64,000 nucleotides of DNA from Pyropia haitanensis (lineage: Eukaryota > Rhodophyta > Bangiophyceae > Bangiales > Bangiaceae). Numbering within the stretch: the stretch's first letter is position 1; each line of letters begins with the position of its first letter. The DNA is taken from positions 4,790,559-4,854,558 of the forward strand of contig SDUX01000004.1 in NCBI GenBank assembly GCA_008729055.1. The letters are read 5' to 3'. This document shows, one piece after another, positions 19,739-31,454 of the stretch. The notes under the pieces are model-generated. The model did no database searches, was not told the DNA's origin, and was given only the letters and a program-made list of their open reading frames with translations. Both the position numbers and the translations under genes were made by a program.

Positions 19739-21260
19739 GATGAGGATCAAATGATCCTCACCTGAGGATCATTTGATCCTCGCCTGACCTGACCAGAAAT
19801 CGTCGATTCCATGCATCTGAGAGGGTTTTTTGTCCTCCACCAGGCTACGGAGAGCTACAGACGCAGCCTGAGGGGCGCCCGCGGCGACCGGCGGCCGCGG
19901 AGCCGTTCGCAGCGCCGGCGAAGACGACCACAAAGGCGGCGACGGGGGCGCCACGAGAGGGGCGGCAGGCAGAGGCCCCGCCACGGCGGCCAGCGCGCCC
20001 GGCGCAGCGAGCGCAGGTGCGCCCGGACCGGGCGCCCCAAACGACGGCCGCGCAACGGCCAGCACCACAGCCCCCTTGCCCGGTGCCGGGAGGGCGCCAA
20101 ACACGGGCGCCCGCGGCGCCCCCGCCGGCGGAGGCGTCGGAGTTGTGCCCCCCCCCCCCGCCGCGGCGGCGTCGTCGCCGGCACCGCCGCCGTCACCTGT
20201 GCCGCCTCCGACCCGTACGCCGGCGTCGACGACGACGGCTGCGCGGCGGAGGAGGCGGAGGCGACGGCGCCTCCGCCGGCGGCCAGACCCCCACCCCGTC
20301 CCACTTCGCCGTCGCCGGCGGCGGCAGGGGCGACGAAGAGGGCGAGAAGGCCGCCGGCGGAGAGGGCGACGGCCCTCCCCGCTTTCCGGCCGCCGGTGGG
20401 GCCAACACCCGGTAGCTGCTGCCGCGGCCGCTGCCGGCGGGTGCCGGCGACGCTGCCGCGCGCGACGGCGCTCCGCCGTTGCCGCTGCCGCTGCCGCTGC
20501 CGCTGCCGCTGCCGCCGGCGGTGGCAACGCTGCCCGCGGACGCCGCCGCGGGGGGCGTGTCGCCAAAGCGGAATCCCCCCAGCAGGGCCCCCCGAAAGGG
20601 CCCCCCCCGGGGGGTGGCCGCCCCGCCGCGCAGGCGCACCCCAAAGGGCGTCCCATACGTCGAGGGGGTGGCCCAAAACGGCGGCGCCGCCACCACCCCG
20701 CCGCCGCCGCCCGCCGTCGGCGTGCCGCCACTGGGGGTGCCGCCGCCCGCCGGGGCGGCGCCCGCCCCCGCCCGCGCCGGCTTCTGGGGTGCTTCCCGCC
20801 GGCGGGGCACCGCCGCCGCCGTGGCGCGGGGTTGGGCAGAGGAGAAGACCTGTCAAGGAGGAGGAGGAAACTGGCAACCGTTCGGCTGAGGGGGCCTGTC
20901 CCGTCGTCGTCCCCCCCTCTTCGCTCGGCCCTGGTGTGCGGAACCCGCACGCGCCAGGCTCTCTCTGCTTCTGTGCGTCCGCGGCACGCGGCGGGCGCGC
21001 AAGACCTGGCGCATGGTGCCGCGGGCGGCGATCCCAGGTGCAGCGCAACCGGCCCGGGCACTCGACAAAAAGCGCGCCAAACTCATCTTCTGCTCAGGCT
21101 TGGATGCACCCAAGCTCCCCCAAGGGCAAAGAGACGGCGCTGAGTTCGTTTCTGGCCTCAGAAAGGGCGGCAAGTGGCGGGAAATAGAAGAAAACAGACA
21201 CTGAAAAACCGGATCATTTGATCCGAAAAGGATCTAATGATCCCGTCGGTAGAATAGACA
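19723..21260 (-). mobile_element. Terminal-inverted-repeat element, copy B (uninterrupted, 1538 bp)
   Basis: It has the same ends as copy A and the same internal sequence in reverse orientation, so the pair forms a ~3.6-kb inverted repeat with a 0.56-kb insertion on one arm. It is bounded by CTAG at 19719-19722 and 21261-21264. It holds one 430-codon minus-strand frame (19769-21061) rich in Arg, Ala and Gly with no known domain. The opposite strand is also open for 458 codons, so coding cannot be inferred. Copies A and B differ by scattered substitutions and short indels. Confidence 0.85.
19769..21061 (-). CDS. Unrecognised 430-codon ORF of TIR element copy B
   Basis: It starts MPGPVALHLG and ends DDFWSGQARIK, filling most of the element. 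Composition is Arg/Ala/Gly/Pro-rich with no catalytic DDE/D signature, zinc finger or membrane segment. The end of the frame is conserved in copy A but the middle is frame-disrupted there. The opposite strand is open too. It may be an accessory element protein or only a product of GC-rich sequence. Confidence 0.2.
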   Translation of the reverse strand: MPGPVALHLGSPPAAPCARSCAPAACRGRTEAERAWRVRVPHTRAERRGGDDDGTGPLSRTVASFLLLLDRSSPLPNPAPRRRRCPAGGKHPRSRRGRGRAPPRRAAAPPVAARRRRAAAAGWWRRRRFGPPPRRMGRPLGCACAAGRPPPGGGPFGGPCWGDSALATRPPRRRPRAALPPPAAAAAAAAAAAATAERRRARQRRRHPPAAAAAAATGCWPHRRPESGEGRRPLRRRPSRPLRRPCRRRRRRSGTGWGSGRRRRRRRLRLLRRAAVVVDAGVRVGGGTGDGGGAGDDAAAAGGGGTTPTPPPAGAPRAPVFGALPAPGKGAVVLAVARPSFGAPGPGAPALAAPGALAAVAGPLPAAPLVAPPSPPLWSSSPALRTAPRPPVAAGAPQAASVALRSLVEDKKPSQMHGIDDFWSGQARIK

Positions 21261-21425
21261 CTAGCGGCTTGCACAGCTGTGCGACCGCTGATCCAGTGTA
21301 GCGAAAAGAAAGCAAAAGGCTAGCGCTCTTTCCTCTTTGGGGGTGGTGGCTACTCCCCCCCCCCCCCTCCTACCCCCGCCTTCCGTCCGACGCCCATCCC
21401 TTGGCATCCCCGGGGGGGTTATTGC

Positions 21426-21881
21426 TCAGCAGCTGACCCCCCGCGTGCACAAGTTGCACTTGCCGCAGGCGCCGGTGCGCATCGCGTGGCGGATCTGCGC
21501 CACCGCGTTGTGCTTCCGGTCCGCCGTGCAAAAGTCGTTGCGGTCCGCGGCGCTCAGCACGTACTCGGAGCCGCGGTAGTAGCAAAAGCTGGAAGTCCCG
21601 ACGCACCCGGTCCCATCATTGTTGCGGTTCTTGGGGTGGCCCTTGTCCCCCCGCACCCCCTTGATCGACGACTTGGCGTACAGCGCGCACGCGCCGCCGC
21701 CCCAGTCTTGGATGTAGCAGCCCCCAATGGAGGCGCGGTCCGTGAGGAGGAAGTAGAGGACGGAGTCACTGCTCCGGGCATAATCAGCGCAGGTCCTAGC
21801 GGTGGAGCCCGCGGAGGCCACCGTCGCGATGGTGACAAAGACGGCCAGTGCGGCGATGACCGCCTGACGGAAGGACGCCAT
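21426..21881 (-). CDS. Small secreted protein with ten cysteines
   Basis: 151 residues from ATG at 21881 to TGA at 21426. Residues 1-24 are a clear signal peptide (MASFRQ, then a hydrophobic AVIAALAVFVTIATVASA). The mature part of about 127 residues holds ten cysteines, enough for five disulfides, and ends in a tight cluster CGKCNLCTRGVSC at the stop codon. Other features are GGCYIQDWGGGACALY and a basic stretch around RGDKGHPKNRNNDG. No known domain was recognised. Even cysteine number, secretion signal and small size suggest an extracellular, possibly wall or defence-related protein, but that is inference. The N-terminal M-x-SFR-[QK]-A resembles the secreted peptide at 31455. Confidence 0.75.
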   Translation of the reverse strand: MASFRQAVIAALAVFVTIATVASAGSTARTCADYARSSDSVLYFLLTDRASIGGCYIQDWGGGACALYAKSSIKGVRGDKGHPKNRNNDGTGCVGTSSFCYYRGSEYVLSAADRNDFCTADRKHNAVAQIRHAMRTGACGKCNLCTRGVSC

Positions 21882-24800
21882 GGCACCTGGGCGGGTAGAT
21901 GAGCAAGGGTGAAAGCGGGGGCAAGGGGGGGAAGGGCAGGCAGTGGGGGAGATGGAGAGTGGTACGGAAGTCAAGGAGACGTCGCAGACCTGTGGCGTGC
22001 ACGATGTGATCGGGTGCTGGGGTGGAGAGCGGAACACTGGCGGGGGCACCCTTCTTAAGCTGCCGACGCCGCTGGCGGCGGCGGCAGCGAAGCCACTACG
22101 CACGCCCACGGGCCGCACGGCGTGCGGTGTGCGGGGGCGAGCGGTGGGCTGAGGCGCCAGCCGAGTCGACGTGGGCGCCTCCGACGCGACACATTGCATC
22201 CGACGACACATGGCGTGGTGGACAAGGGGGGAGGGGAGGGGTGAGGTGGCGGGGTCCAAGGACCACACGGGAGCACGGGGGGACCCACGCGCCATTCGTC
22301 ATCAGCGGATCCCGGAAGCCTCAACTTTCTCTATACCTGGAGTTCGGTCTCAAGGTTCCTGCCACTCGCGCCGTGTCAAGCGTGTTGACCAATCAACAAT
22401 GCAGACGCGACGCTCCGGTGTATTGCCTTGCTGCGAGCCGGTCTTCGTGAGCGTCAGCAGAGCCGAGCAGACCGCAAAGTTAAGCGCACGACTGAGGCGA
22501 TTCCAAGACGGCTATGAGTCAGTGATTTAATGCGGAGCGCGACCCAACGGTCCCGGGCTGCATGGGATGTGCCCTGTTCCTGTGTACCGCCGCTGGCGCC
22601 GCTGGCGGGGGTCGGAGGCTGTGCCGGCGACGGGGGCGGGCGAAAGTGGCAGCAAGTGGCGCGCCGCCCCACTGCTCGGTTCGTCGCCGTGGAGGCGGCA
22701 GTAGTTGCGGCGGTCCGGAGTAAGTGGCTACCGCGGCGGCGCGATGGCTGCCTAGGGCCTGCATCGCTCCAGCAGAGGCGGAGGCGGCCGCATTCACCCG
22801 GGATGGAACGCTGGGGGAGAAGAGCGCCCATCTTGCGCGCCCACCGCCACTGCCGTCGCGGCCGCTGGCGTTCGAGCAGATGCTGCGGCTGTAGCGACGG
22901 AGGTGGCGGCCGCGGCGGCCGTCCCTCTGACCACGGGAAGCTGTGCTGGGGGGGCGGCCGGCTCAAAGGGGGATGAAGCACTGCGTGGCCGGCACGGACG
23001 AGCCTGCCCGTTGCAGGCGACTCGGACGGCGCCCGGCGTGCGGGTGCCGCGGCCACTCCCCTTCCCACAGCCACAGTCACCGCCACCCCAGAGGCAGCGA
23101 AGGACAAGGGAAAGAGGGAGGGGAGAGGACCGCAACCGGGGGGGCTGAACGCACCGTGGTCACGGGCTGGCGTGGAAGGTGCTACGAGCGCTGCTGCATG
23201 ACGGTTTGGCCTGGCTCTCCGAAAGTGGTCAATGCAGTAGTGTTTCCTGTGAGTTTTGTTCCTGCACCTGTGCGCACGCGGGGAGAGGTCTTCGAGCATG
23301 TGCGGTTTCGGACCTAGCTTGTGGGTAGGGCGTACGGTACCTATTGTCGCTGTGCTTCCCCAGCACCCTTCGTCGCCTTCTCTTTTCTGGCCGCGGGGAA
23401 ACCGTGTCAGGCCTTCGAGGCGATCTGACAAGGTCCCTCCCTGCCTGACTCGACAGAGCCGCAAGTCCTTGTCAGGCAGGGCGGTCTTCCGCTCGCGCTG
23501 CTGGCCTGGAAAACTTGTGGAGACGTCACCACACTCTTGTGGCGTTCCCTCTGCTGGTCGCGCCCCCGGGGGTGGCCCACCGAGCGCGACGTTTCCCCCG
23601 TCGGATCGTCCTCACGTGCCCGCGGGGACGGCGCGGGCGCTCGGCCAGATTCTGCTATAGCCACGTTGGCGTTTGGAGTCGCAGCCCGAGCCGGGTGGAT
23701 GACGCACCCGCCAGACACGTCCTGCTGGTTGGGTGAAAAAATAGGTCGCGCCGGGCTGTCGACCGCGGACACTCGTTGCCGTTACGAAATCGTCGGTCGA
23801 TGTGACCAGGACCGAGCAGAGCCAGACGCCGTTGGCTCCATCGTCCACACCCAGTTCCATGGGCGGTCATCTGGGCGTGCCTCACCTAATGAGATCCTCG
23901 GAACAAGCAAAGTGGAGCGTCCCGGTGAAAAACAAACGGACGTCTGCAGCACGAGTGGCCGATGAAACAGAAATGTATCTTCCATCCACAGACGCACCAA
24001 GCGCCCTTTCTCTTTCTTCTCTAGCGCTTTTTCATCTTCCATCACGCCTCTGATGCCGAAAGTCCGCAAAAATCCCTTGCCTGGGTGTGCGTCCGCCAGG
24101 TGCCAGCACCCGTGCTGGTGTTCTTGTTCACATCGACCAAGATGGGGTGCTCTGGCGGAGCCAAGCACCGGGCGCCCAGTCGGATGGTCAAGCCGTCAGC
24201 CCCACCGGGCGCCCCTTCCCCCCTCCGCTACGTCTGCGGCGAACAGGTACTACGCGTAGCGCACAGGCAGTCTGCCGACGACGGCGGCCATCCAGACCAC
24301 CCCACCAGACATCGTTGCCCGCGGCCGCTGGCGCTGTGGCGGAAAGCCAGGAGAGCCGCGCGCTCCGGCGCGCCAACCGCGGCGGCGGTGGCGGTGGCGG
24401 CGGCGGCGGCAGGTCCTTCCGAGCGGTGGGGGTGCGCGCCCGGCTGAGGCGGCGCGAGGCGTGGACAGAGTGCTCGGGGTCGGTGGTGGCGGGTGTCGGG
24501 TGCCCGTGCGCACGCAGGGCGCCGCGGGAGCGCGGGTCAGGTACCAGCCGGGTCAAGGCGGCGGGGCGGCAGACGCACGACAGCGTGCGGGCCGGCGGTG
24601 TCACGCCCAAGACCCAGTGTGCTGCACACGCCGTTGCAGCTGCGGACGACGCCGGCGGACTATACAGATGGCAAGCCCCCCGCAACGACCGGGTAGACCG
24701 TACGGGAGCTTCGGAACTCGTACGGCTGCTGGGTGCACAGTACTGGCATGCCCCACAGGACCGCTACTTCCGAACTGGTTCGCGTCTGTCCGGCCTCCCG

Positions 24801-24953
24801 GGCTCTGCTCGCAACAGTGGGAGCGTTCGCCCCGTCCGCGTGGGCACGCAGCAGCGCGGTTGTACGCGTCTGTGGCCTAGAGCTCGTCGACCGCCACCTC
24901 CCCTCCCGCCACCCCTCCCCACCACACCACCCCCTCCCCCGTGGCGGGACGCG
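21882..24953. other. 3-kb interval without a supported gene
   Basis: Composition is more mixed than elsewhere. ORFs up to 336 codons exist on both strands (for example 22454-23464 on minus) but show no domain, no signal peptide and no supportive splice pattern. The first ~150 bp is probably the leader of the ten-cysteine gene. The rest may hold UTR or unrecognised short exons. Confidence 0.4.
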
Positions 24954-25736
24954 TCACGGCGCCCGCGGGTCCGGCGCCAGCCGCTGGCGGAGGAGCGCCC
25001 ACCGGCGGGCAACGTCGTATCCCCCCCCACCGGCCCAGTCACCAAAGCGCCAGCCGAGGGGCGTCTGGCACCCCGCGCACGCCACGTCGGCAACGCCCAG
25101 GCGTCCAGCGCGGAGGGGCGGTGGCGGCACAGCCGGCGCCGGCGCCGGCAACGACAATGGTGACGGCGACGGCGGCTGTGACCGCGACGGCGACGGTGGC
25201 GGTGGCGGCGGCGGCGGCGGCGGCGGCGGTTGCGCCGCGGCGCCCACCCCCGTCAGCCGCCGCGCGTAAACAACGGCAGCAGAGGCGCCCGTGCGGGCCG
25301 GCGGGGGCGATGGGGGGGTCGGCGGGGTGCCCGCCGCCGGCGACGGCGGCGCGCCGCTGCCGCCGCCACCGCCGCCGACGGCGGCGGCTGCCGGTGGCTG
25401 CGTCGCGGCGGCCGGCGCGGCGGCGGGGGTGTAGCCCGGCGACCAGTCCGTGTACGGGTCCAGGTCGTCGAGGGAGGTGCCGCCGAGGACGTGCTGCCAC
25501 GGTAGCAGCTCGGCGGTGGTGGTGACGGGCGCGCCACACGCGGCACAACACAGGGGTACGGGGGGGGGAGAGGGAGGGGAGGGCGCCAGCGCGGCGGCAG
25601 CTGCGGCGGGAGGTGTAGTGGAGGAAGGGGGGGTGCCGGGGTGCGTGCCGGGGGGGGGAAGCGTCGCCGTTGCCTGGGGGGGGGAGGGGGCCCCGCCGCC
25701 GGCGGGAGGGGGGAGGACCGCCCCGACACCACCGCC

Positions 25737-25769
<33 letters not shown>

Positions 25770-26038
25770 GCCGCCGCCAGGGATGCGGGCGGTCGCCGCT
25801 GCCGCCACCGCCACGGACGCTCCTGGCGCCGGCACCGTGGCGGGGACGGGCGGCACCGCCGCCATGGCGGCGGCGGCGGCGGCGGCGGGTGCCGGCGGGA
25901 GCCCCTGCCCCCCCCCCCCTCCAGGCGGTAACACCAGCGGCGGCGGCAGCGCCAGCGGCCCCGCCGCCGCCACCCCCGCCGCCGCCGCCGCCGCCGCCGT
26001 CAGTGGCGACGCCAGCGACACGGGCGACGTCGGCGGCA

Positions 26039-26076
<38 letters not shown>

Positions 26077-26917
26077 CCCGCGGCAGCCGCCGCCCGCGCC
26101 CGTCGACGAGCGCGACGTGGGCCTTGGCGAGGAAGCGGTCCCCCCCGCGGGCGTGGGCGTCACAAAAGCCGACCCAGCCGCCGCAGCCGCGGCACCAGAG
26201 CAGCGCGACGGCCGTGTGGGCGCGGCCCGCGGCGAGTGCGGCGGCGGGGAGCAGCGACCAGACGATCAGCTCCCGCCAGACGTTCCACGTCGGCACCCCG
26301 GTGCCGCGGACGACCGTGCCGCCGCCGTCCTTGCCGTCCCTGCCGCCGCTGCTGCCGCGGCCGTTGCCGCTGCCGCTGCCACCACCGTCGGCGAGGCGCA
26401 CGTACGCCGGCTCCCCCGCTGGGGGTAGCCCCGCCGGCTCGCCCACCGGGGGCAACCCCCCCCCCCCCCCATGCCCCCCTCCCCCCCCGCCGCCTCCCAC
26501 AGCAATGACCCGCCGCCGCCACCACCACCCCCACCCCCACCACCCCCACCCCCACCACCACCACCCCCACCACCACCACCGCCACCGCCACCGCCACCAC
26601 CACCACCACCACCACTCCCCCCGCGCCGCCCGACCGGCGGCGGCGCCACCGCCGCGCGCGGGTGGCCGAGCCGCGCCCCGCACCCGACGCACGCCACCGC
26701 CGCGGCGGTGAGCGGCGCGGCGGCGGCGGCGAGCGTGGCGCACGCCGCCGCGGCGGGGGCGAGCGCCGCGACGGCGGCGGCGGAGGGGGTGAAGGCCGCG
26801 GGGGGGGGGGGGCGCCGACGCGGCGGAGGATGAGGTCGAGGAGCTCGGGCGGGAGGTCCGTGAGCGAGAGGGGGGGGGGGGGGGCGGGGGGGGCCCCGCT
26901 GCGGGCAGACGCGCCAT
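24954..26917 (-). CDS. F-box protein with a cereblon-type (CULT-like) zinc domain, multiply frameshifted
   Basis: An ATG at 26917 begins MARLPAAG. After a poly-Pro run an F-box core follows at 26870-26811: LSLTDLPPELLDLILRRVG, continuing into an Ala-rich helix and VACVGCGARLGH. After a Gly run comes an island GVPTWNVWRELIVWSLLP ending in WCRGCGGWVGFCD and FLAKAHVALVD. The last part (25570-24990) is CULT-like: CAACGAPVTTTAELL, DWSPGYT, then after a Pro/Ala insertion CAGCQTPLGWRF, ending DPRAP-stop. The two CxxC pairs, VTTTAEL, WSPGY and LGWRF match the thalidomide-binding domain of cereblon; one cage Trp (in the human WFPGYAW) is missing. Successive parts lie in different frames, switching at G/C runs 26871-26884, 26800-26812, 26456-26470 and a GCC run near 26050. 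Expected role: SCF ubiquitin-ligase substrate receptor (inference). Confidence 0.55.
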
Positions 26918-26938
26918 GCTGCCGCTGCCGCTGCCGCT

Positions 26939-26970
<32 letters not shown>

Positions 26971-29593
26971 TGCCGCCGCTGCCGCTACCGCCGCCGCAGC
27001 GTCGCCCGTGCGCGGGAGACAACAGCTCGCCGCGGCCACGCCAACGGCTCAGGGGATGCCCACGGGCGGCACGAAACGCCGCTATCCAAAGCCAGGCGGG
27101 GTGGGGAAGGGGGAGGGTGTGGTTGAAAGGTGGCCACGGGCGCACTCGGGGCGGCCAACGGACGGCGCCGGCGGTGGTGTGGGAGGGCGGGGGGGGCGAG
27201 GCGGTGCCGCTACCGCGCTGCACGCGCAGGCGGGGTGGACAGGTGGGGTTGGGCAGGCCGGTGCCGCCGGTTGCCGTCCCGCTCGCCCTCACGGGGCGCC
27301 CCCTGCCAGAGCCACAAGCCCACCCATGCCAGAGGAAAAGGTATGGGCACAGCCGCGCTGGGTCGAGTGCGGCAGCGGCGGCGGCGCGCCCCCAGCCAGC
27401 TCACCACCAATCCACCACCACCACCACCACCAACACCACCACCGCCGGCATCACCGCCCTCCACCAGCCGCGCCGGGAGGGGGCGCGCCACCACCCCGCA
27501 CTCAAAACGCGGGCGGTGTGGGGGGGAAACAAAGTGCTGTGGCGCGTCGGCCGTCCAGCTGGGCGGCGCTCGCCGCGGCGCCGGCGGGCGCTCTGGCGGC
27601 GGCGGCGGGTCACCCGTCCGCGGATGGCAGCCGCGCAGCGAGTGGGCGGGCGACGCCGCGGCGCGCCATCGTCGGGCTGCCGCGTGGGCGCGTGGCATGC
27701 CAAGGCGGGTCGCCGAGCACGCCGCTGTGGAAGGAGAGAGGGAGGCGGGGGAGAGCAGGATGTGCTGCGGGGGGCGCACCACTGGAAGTGCAAGACGCGC
27801 CCCTTCCAGAGGGCTGCGGCGGGAGCGGGGTGGGCCTCGCCGCTGCAGCTCGTGGCAGCAGCGAGCGGGCCGTGCCTGGGTCGATCCTCGGCCACAGGGA
27901 ATGAGAGCGGGTCCACGCCAAATTCTGACTCCCGGTCCAGATAAATAAGTTTGACACAACACATGGACCGAGGTCATGTGGCGGCCCACACGGCCAGGCT
28001 GTGCAACGCTGTAGCAGCAGACACGTGGAGTGGACATAGGAAGAGAGCCAATGAAAGTGAGCCACAGTGTGCTGCTATCTCAGTGATACACGATGTAAGT
28101 ACCAAGTCAAGAATTTCCCGTGTAGTGAGGTTCAGGAGCCATGCCTCAAGTAGACTTACTATCGCTAATGTATTGAAGTGCTCCGCGGAGAGACGAGGAC
28201 AATTTACTTGAGCTCTGTGAGCTAAATTGATGCGAAGAAAAATAAAACCTCGTCATCGACCTGTTGGTCTGATCCGGGATGGGAGCGACGGGGCTTCATG
28301 CGAGTGACGGCCTCTGCCCATCCATCTCCATTCCATCTCCATCGACGGGCGGATGCAGGTGACGGCGTCGCAGGCAAGACAGACATCAAGACCATTTGCG
28401 CTTCTCTCTGAACGCACGTGCGCGCCGCGGAGACCGTCGCGACTGTGTCGGCCTTGTCTCCCAACCTCGTCACCCACCCCTGCCCGCCGCTACTCGTCCT
28501 CTCTCCCGCACCGCTCCGCGGCCGGCGGCAGCACCAGCGCCCGCGGCCCCACCGCCCGTCACAAAGAATGCGCCTCGGTGGGCGGCACCAACGGCGTCGT
28601 AGGCGGCGGGCGGTCTTGCGGCGCGCCCTGGTACGCCACGCAGCCTGTCGTCCCTCGGTCACCCCCGCCCGCGGCCATCGTCTTTGGGAAGACGACGACC
28701 GTGTCGGTGGGGGGATGCTGCCACACCTCCCTCTCAGAGCGCGCTGAGGGAACCCACGCCCCTCCCTCACCCCCGGCTCGGTGCGCCAAAGCCGTGCCCG
28801 CCTCGTCGGCGCTTGGTGCGGCGCGCCGCGGTGCGCTCATGCCAGGGGGTGTGGGGGACGAGCGAAAACAAGACCGACAGTGGGCCTTCTGGGCCTATCC
28901 TTGCCGTCAGCGCCGCCGCCGATGCCGCTGCCGTCAGGTACTTCTCTCCCTGCTGGGCCACCCCCCCCCCAAGGTATTCATCGTCGCAGCAGGCACGCGC
29001 GCATGCGGGACTGTGAAGTGAATGGAGAGGGATTCAGGGGACGTGGGGGGGTGTTTTGGAGGAGGCGAAAGAGGATGAGGCGAGGAGGGGGGGTGCTGGT
29101 GGAAGAGGAGGGGCAGCAGGGGACAGACGTCTTAGAATGGGTCCCCGTGTGACGGGTTGTACAGAGACGGTAGAAGCGTCAGTTTTCGCGAATGAGCCCA
29201 GTGATTTTATACGTAAATTCAGCTTCCCGGATAAATGCTGAATATTGAGAAAAACCGAAAAGCACTGATCACGAACAGATCTCGAAATCTCAGAACCGCA
29301 AACCGCCCAGTTGGTGTTTGCTGAGCGCCGTCCTCCCTCTCCAGGGGGCAAGCCATCAGCACACAGCGGTTTGCATGTAGTGAGCACGATGAGACGGGGC
29401 TCGCAATGTAGGAGGGGGGAAATTCCATAGAAAGAGGCATAGTTGGCCAAGTGTGCGGCAGGCAAGAGCAGTCAAGCGCTGGGATCGGCAGACAGCGGAT
29501 TGCCCCCTGCACAGCACAAAGGAATCAGGCAGCAGAGGGCGTATCATCCGGCAGCTTAATCCTTGTTCAGTTGCAGGAAGGGCGCTCGGGCGG

Positions 29594-29980
29594 CTAGTCT
29601 TGTATCATCCACATCTGAGCTTGCGGCGCTGACAGTGGTAAGAACTGCGGCAATATCACAGGGGCGGCAGCCGGCGAGGTAGCAGCTGCACTGCAAATAG
29701 CGGCAGATGTAGCGGCCGCCGCGGCGGCTGCAGCGACGGTGGAGCTGAGTCCAATGCGCTGCTGCACCCAACCCGTTCGACTCACGTGCACGAACAAAGA
29801 ACGCTCCGTTTTGACTCGCTTGCGTTTGCGGACGGAGCACTTTTCATCATCGGCAAAGTTTGGCGACAAACAGAACCTGTGCCCGAAATATTTGAAGAGA
29901 TGTGGCTGCCAATAGCCAGAGATTGCGTGTTCCGTATCCCCCAAGATGTCTGACACCTGCTGTGAGACAATGCGGGGCGC
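29594..29980 (-). CDS. Hypothetical ORF fragment, unrecognised
   Basis: In a locally less GC-rich segment the minus strand encodes a non-repetitive stretch: QQVSDILGDTEHAISGYW, then FKYFGHRFCLSPNFADDE and a basic VRKRKRVKTERS, followed by an Ala run and a short tail ending QMWMIQD. The ordinary amino-acid mix, unlike the triplet-repeat ORFs around it, makes it worth keeping. No family was recognised and the true start is unknown (the frame is open upstream to 30034). It could be an exon, a transposon remnant or chance. Confidence 0.25.
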   Translation of the reverse strand, partial: APRIVSQQVSDILGDTEHAISGYWQPHLFKYFGHRFCLSPNFADDEKCSVRKRKRVKTERSLFVHVSRTGWVQQRIGLSSTVAAAAAAAATSAAICSAAATSPAAAPVILPQFLPLSAPQAQMWMIQD

Positions 29981-30010
29981 CAGCTGCTCCTGGCTTGTTG
30001 GGGTGGCGCA

Positions 30011-30076
30011 CCGCTCACCATGCATGGGTCTCACCGCGCACGGGTCTCACCATGCATGGGTCTCACCGTGCATGGG
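30011..30076. repeat. Short tandem repeat, core GCATGGGTCTCACC
   Basis: About four copies of a 16-18-bp unit with core GCATGGGTCTCACC, some with the variant CGCACGGGTCTCACC. No gene overlaps it convincingly. Confidence 0.7.
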
Positions 30077-31454
30077 GGCGGCCTCGCCTTGCCTGCCATC
30101 TGCCCGGTCGCGCTACTTCGCCCTCCCCTGCACAACCCCATTGCGCATGGCCGTGTCCAGTCTGGCACGCGCGGGACAATGGGCGCGCTCCCCTCGCCTT
30201 ATGTCACAAACGGCGGTGCGTGTCGGGTGCCCATTGCCCGCCTGCTCTGGAGAGGCGATGAGGTCAAAGGGGGGAGCGCACAGGCAGACTGCAGTCGGAG
30301 GTGGGTGCGTACCTCCGACTCCGCGCACCAGGCACGGCCACGACGCCTCTTTCGTCCAGTGTCCGCTTCTCTCTGGGTCTGTAGGTGGGTGCGGGGCGCG
30401 CGGCTCCCCCAGCCCAACGTCCTACTTTCGTCCGTGGCACCACCCGCGGCGCGCGCACCTTCCTGCATGGTGCGCGGCGCGCGGCAGTCAATGGCGCCGA
30501 CGCGGAGAAACGAGATGTGCCCGTGGAAGGCGGGGGGGGAGGAGGAGGGGCGGCAGCGCGCCTCCCGATACGTGGTGCTCTTGCCGCACCGCCCACCACC
30601 CGCGGCAGCCACACGCACGCGGGGCGTCTGCGCCGGCAGGCCATCCACGATGCTCGACGCCCACAGGTATGGGCGTTGGTGGGCCACCCCGAGCGAGAGA
30701 CGCGGCGGTCATGGGTGGGGGGGCGGGCGTCCCCCACCCCCATGCACCCCCCCCCCCCCCCCCCCCCCCCCCCACCGATGCTGCCGCGGCGACGCGGGCA
30801 GCCCGGGGGGTTCCCACCCCCAACCTCCATCGCCCCCCCCCACCCCTCCCCCATCCCACCGCCCCGACGCGTGGCGGCGGTGGCGGCCACGCGGCCCGCG
30901 CGCGACACGGGATGGCGGCGGCCGCGTCGTCGTCCCGGATGTCCACGGCTTGGGGGATGGGGCCGGGGGGGATGGCGCGCGGGTCGAGCTGTCGCTGCAC
31001 GGGACGCCGCGGGAGGACGCGGCGCGGCACGGCGGCGGGCGCGACGCGGGGGGTGGCGGGTGCTGGAGGGTGACGGCGGCGGGGGAAGGGGGGGGGACGC
31101 CGGCGGACCGCCGTTGCCGCCCGCGGCGCGACGGGGAGCCCGCCGCCCGTGGCGGGCGCCCACGGCGCGGCGACGCCGTCGGCAGTCGTCGCGGCGCGGC
31201 CGCGGCGCGGCGCGGCTCGGGTGTACAAGAAGCGGCCGGCGGCGGCGGCGGCGGCGGGGAGGAGGCGCCAGCCGGCTCTTCATCCCACAGGACCACACCA
31301 CCTCCACTCCCCCACACGGGCCAGCCGCCGCCAATCCTCCGCCCCCCGCTCCCCCCCCCTCCGCCCGCGTCGGCGACAGCGCCCCCGCCGCGGCGCTTCC
31401 AGAGCGGCCACCCCCGTGACGCCGCCGCCCTCCCCCCCCCCCCCCGCCGCTACG

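Larger units (their letters stand above)
26918..31454. other. 4.5-kb interval with no firmly supported gene
   Basis: It includes GC-rich repeats (26930-27480, with CCA runs at 27411-27440), mixed-composition DNA at 27900-30000 and C-rich DNA at 30700-31450. No conserved domain was found. One moderately plausible ORF and one short tandem repeat are listed separately. Confidence 0.4.

Noticed and set aside
22454..23464. 336-codon minus-strand ORF
   Set aside because: No domain, no signal or membrane segment, irregular composition and no supportive splice sites.
24954..25600. Yippee domain instead of CULT
   Set aside because: CxxC..LGW[RK][FY] fits both, but VTTTAEL after the first CxxC and the WSPGY motif before the second pair match cereblon, not Yippee.
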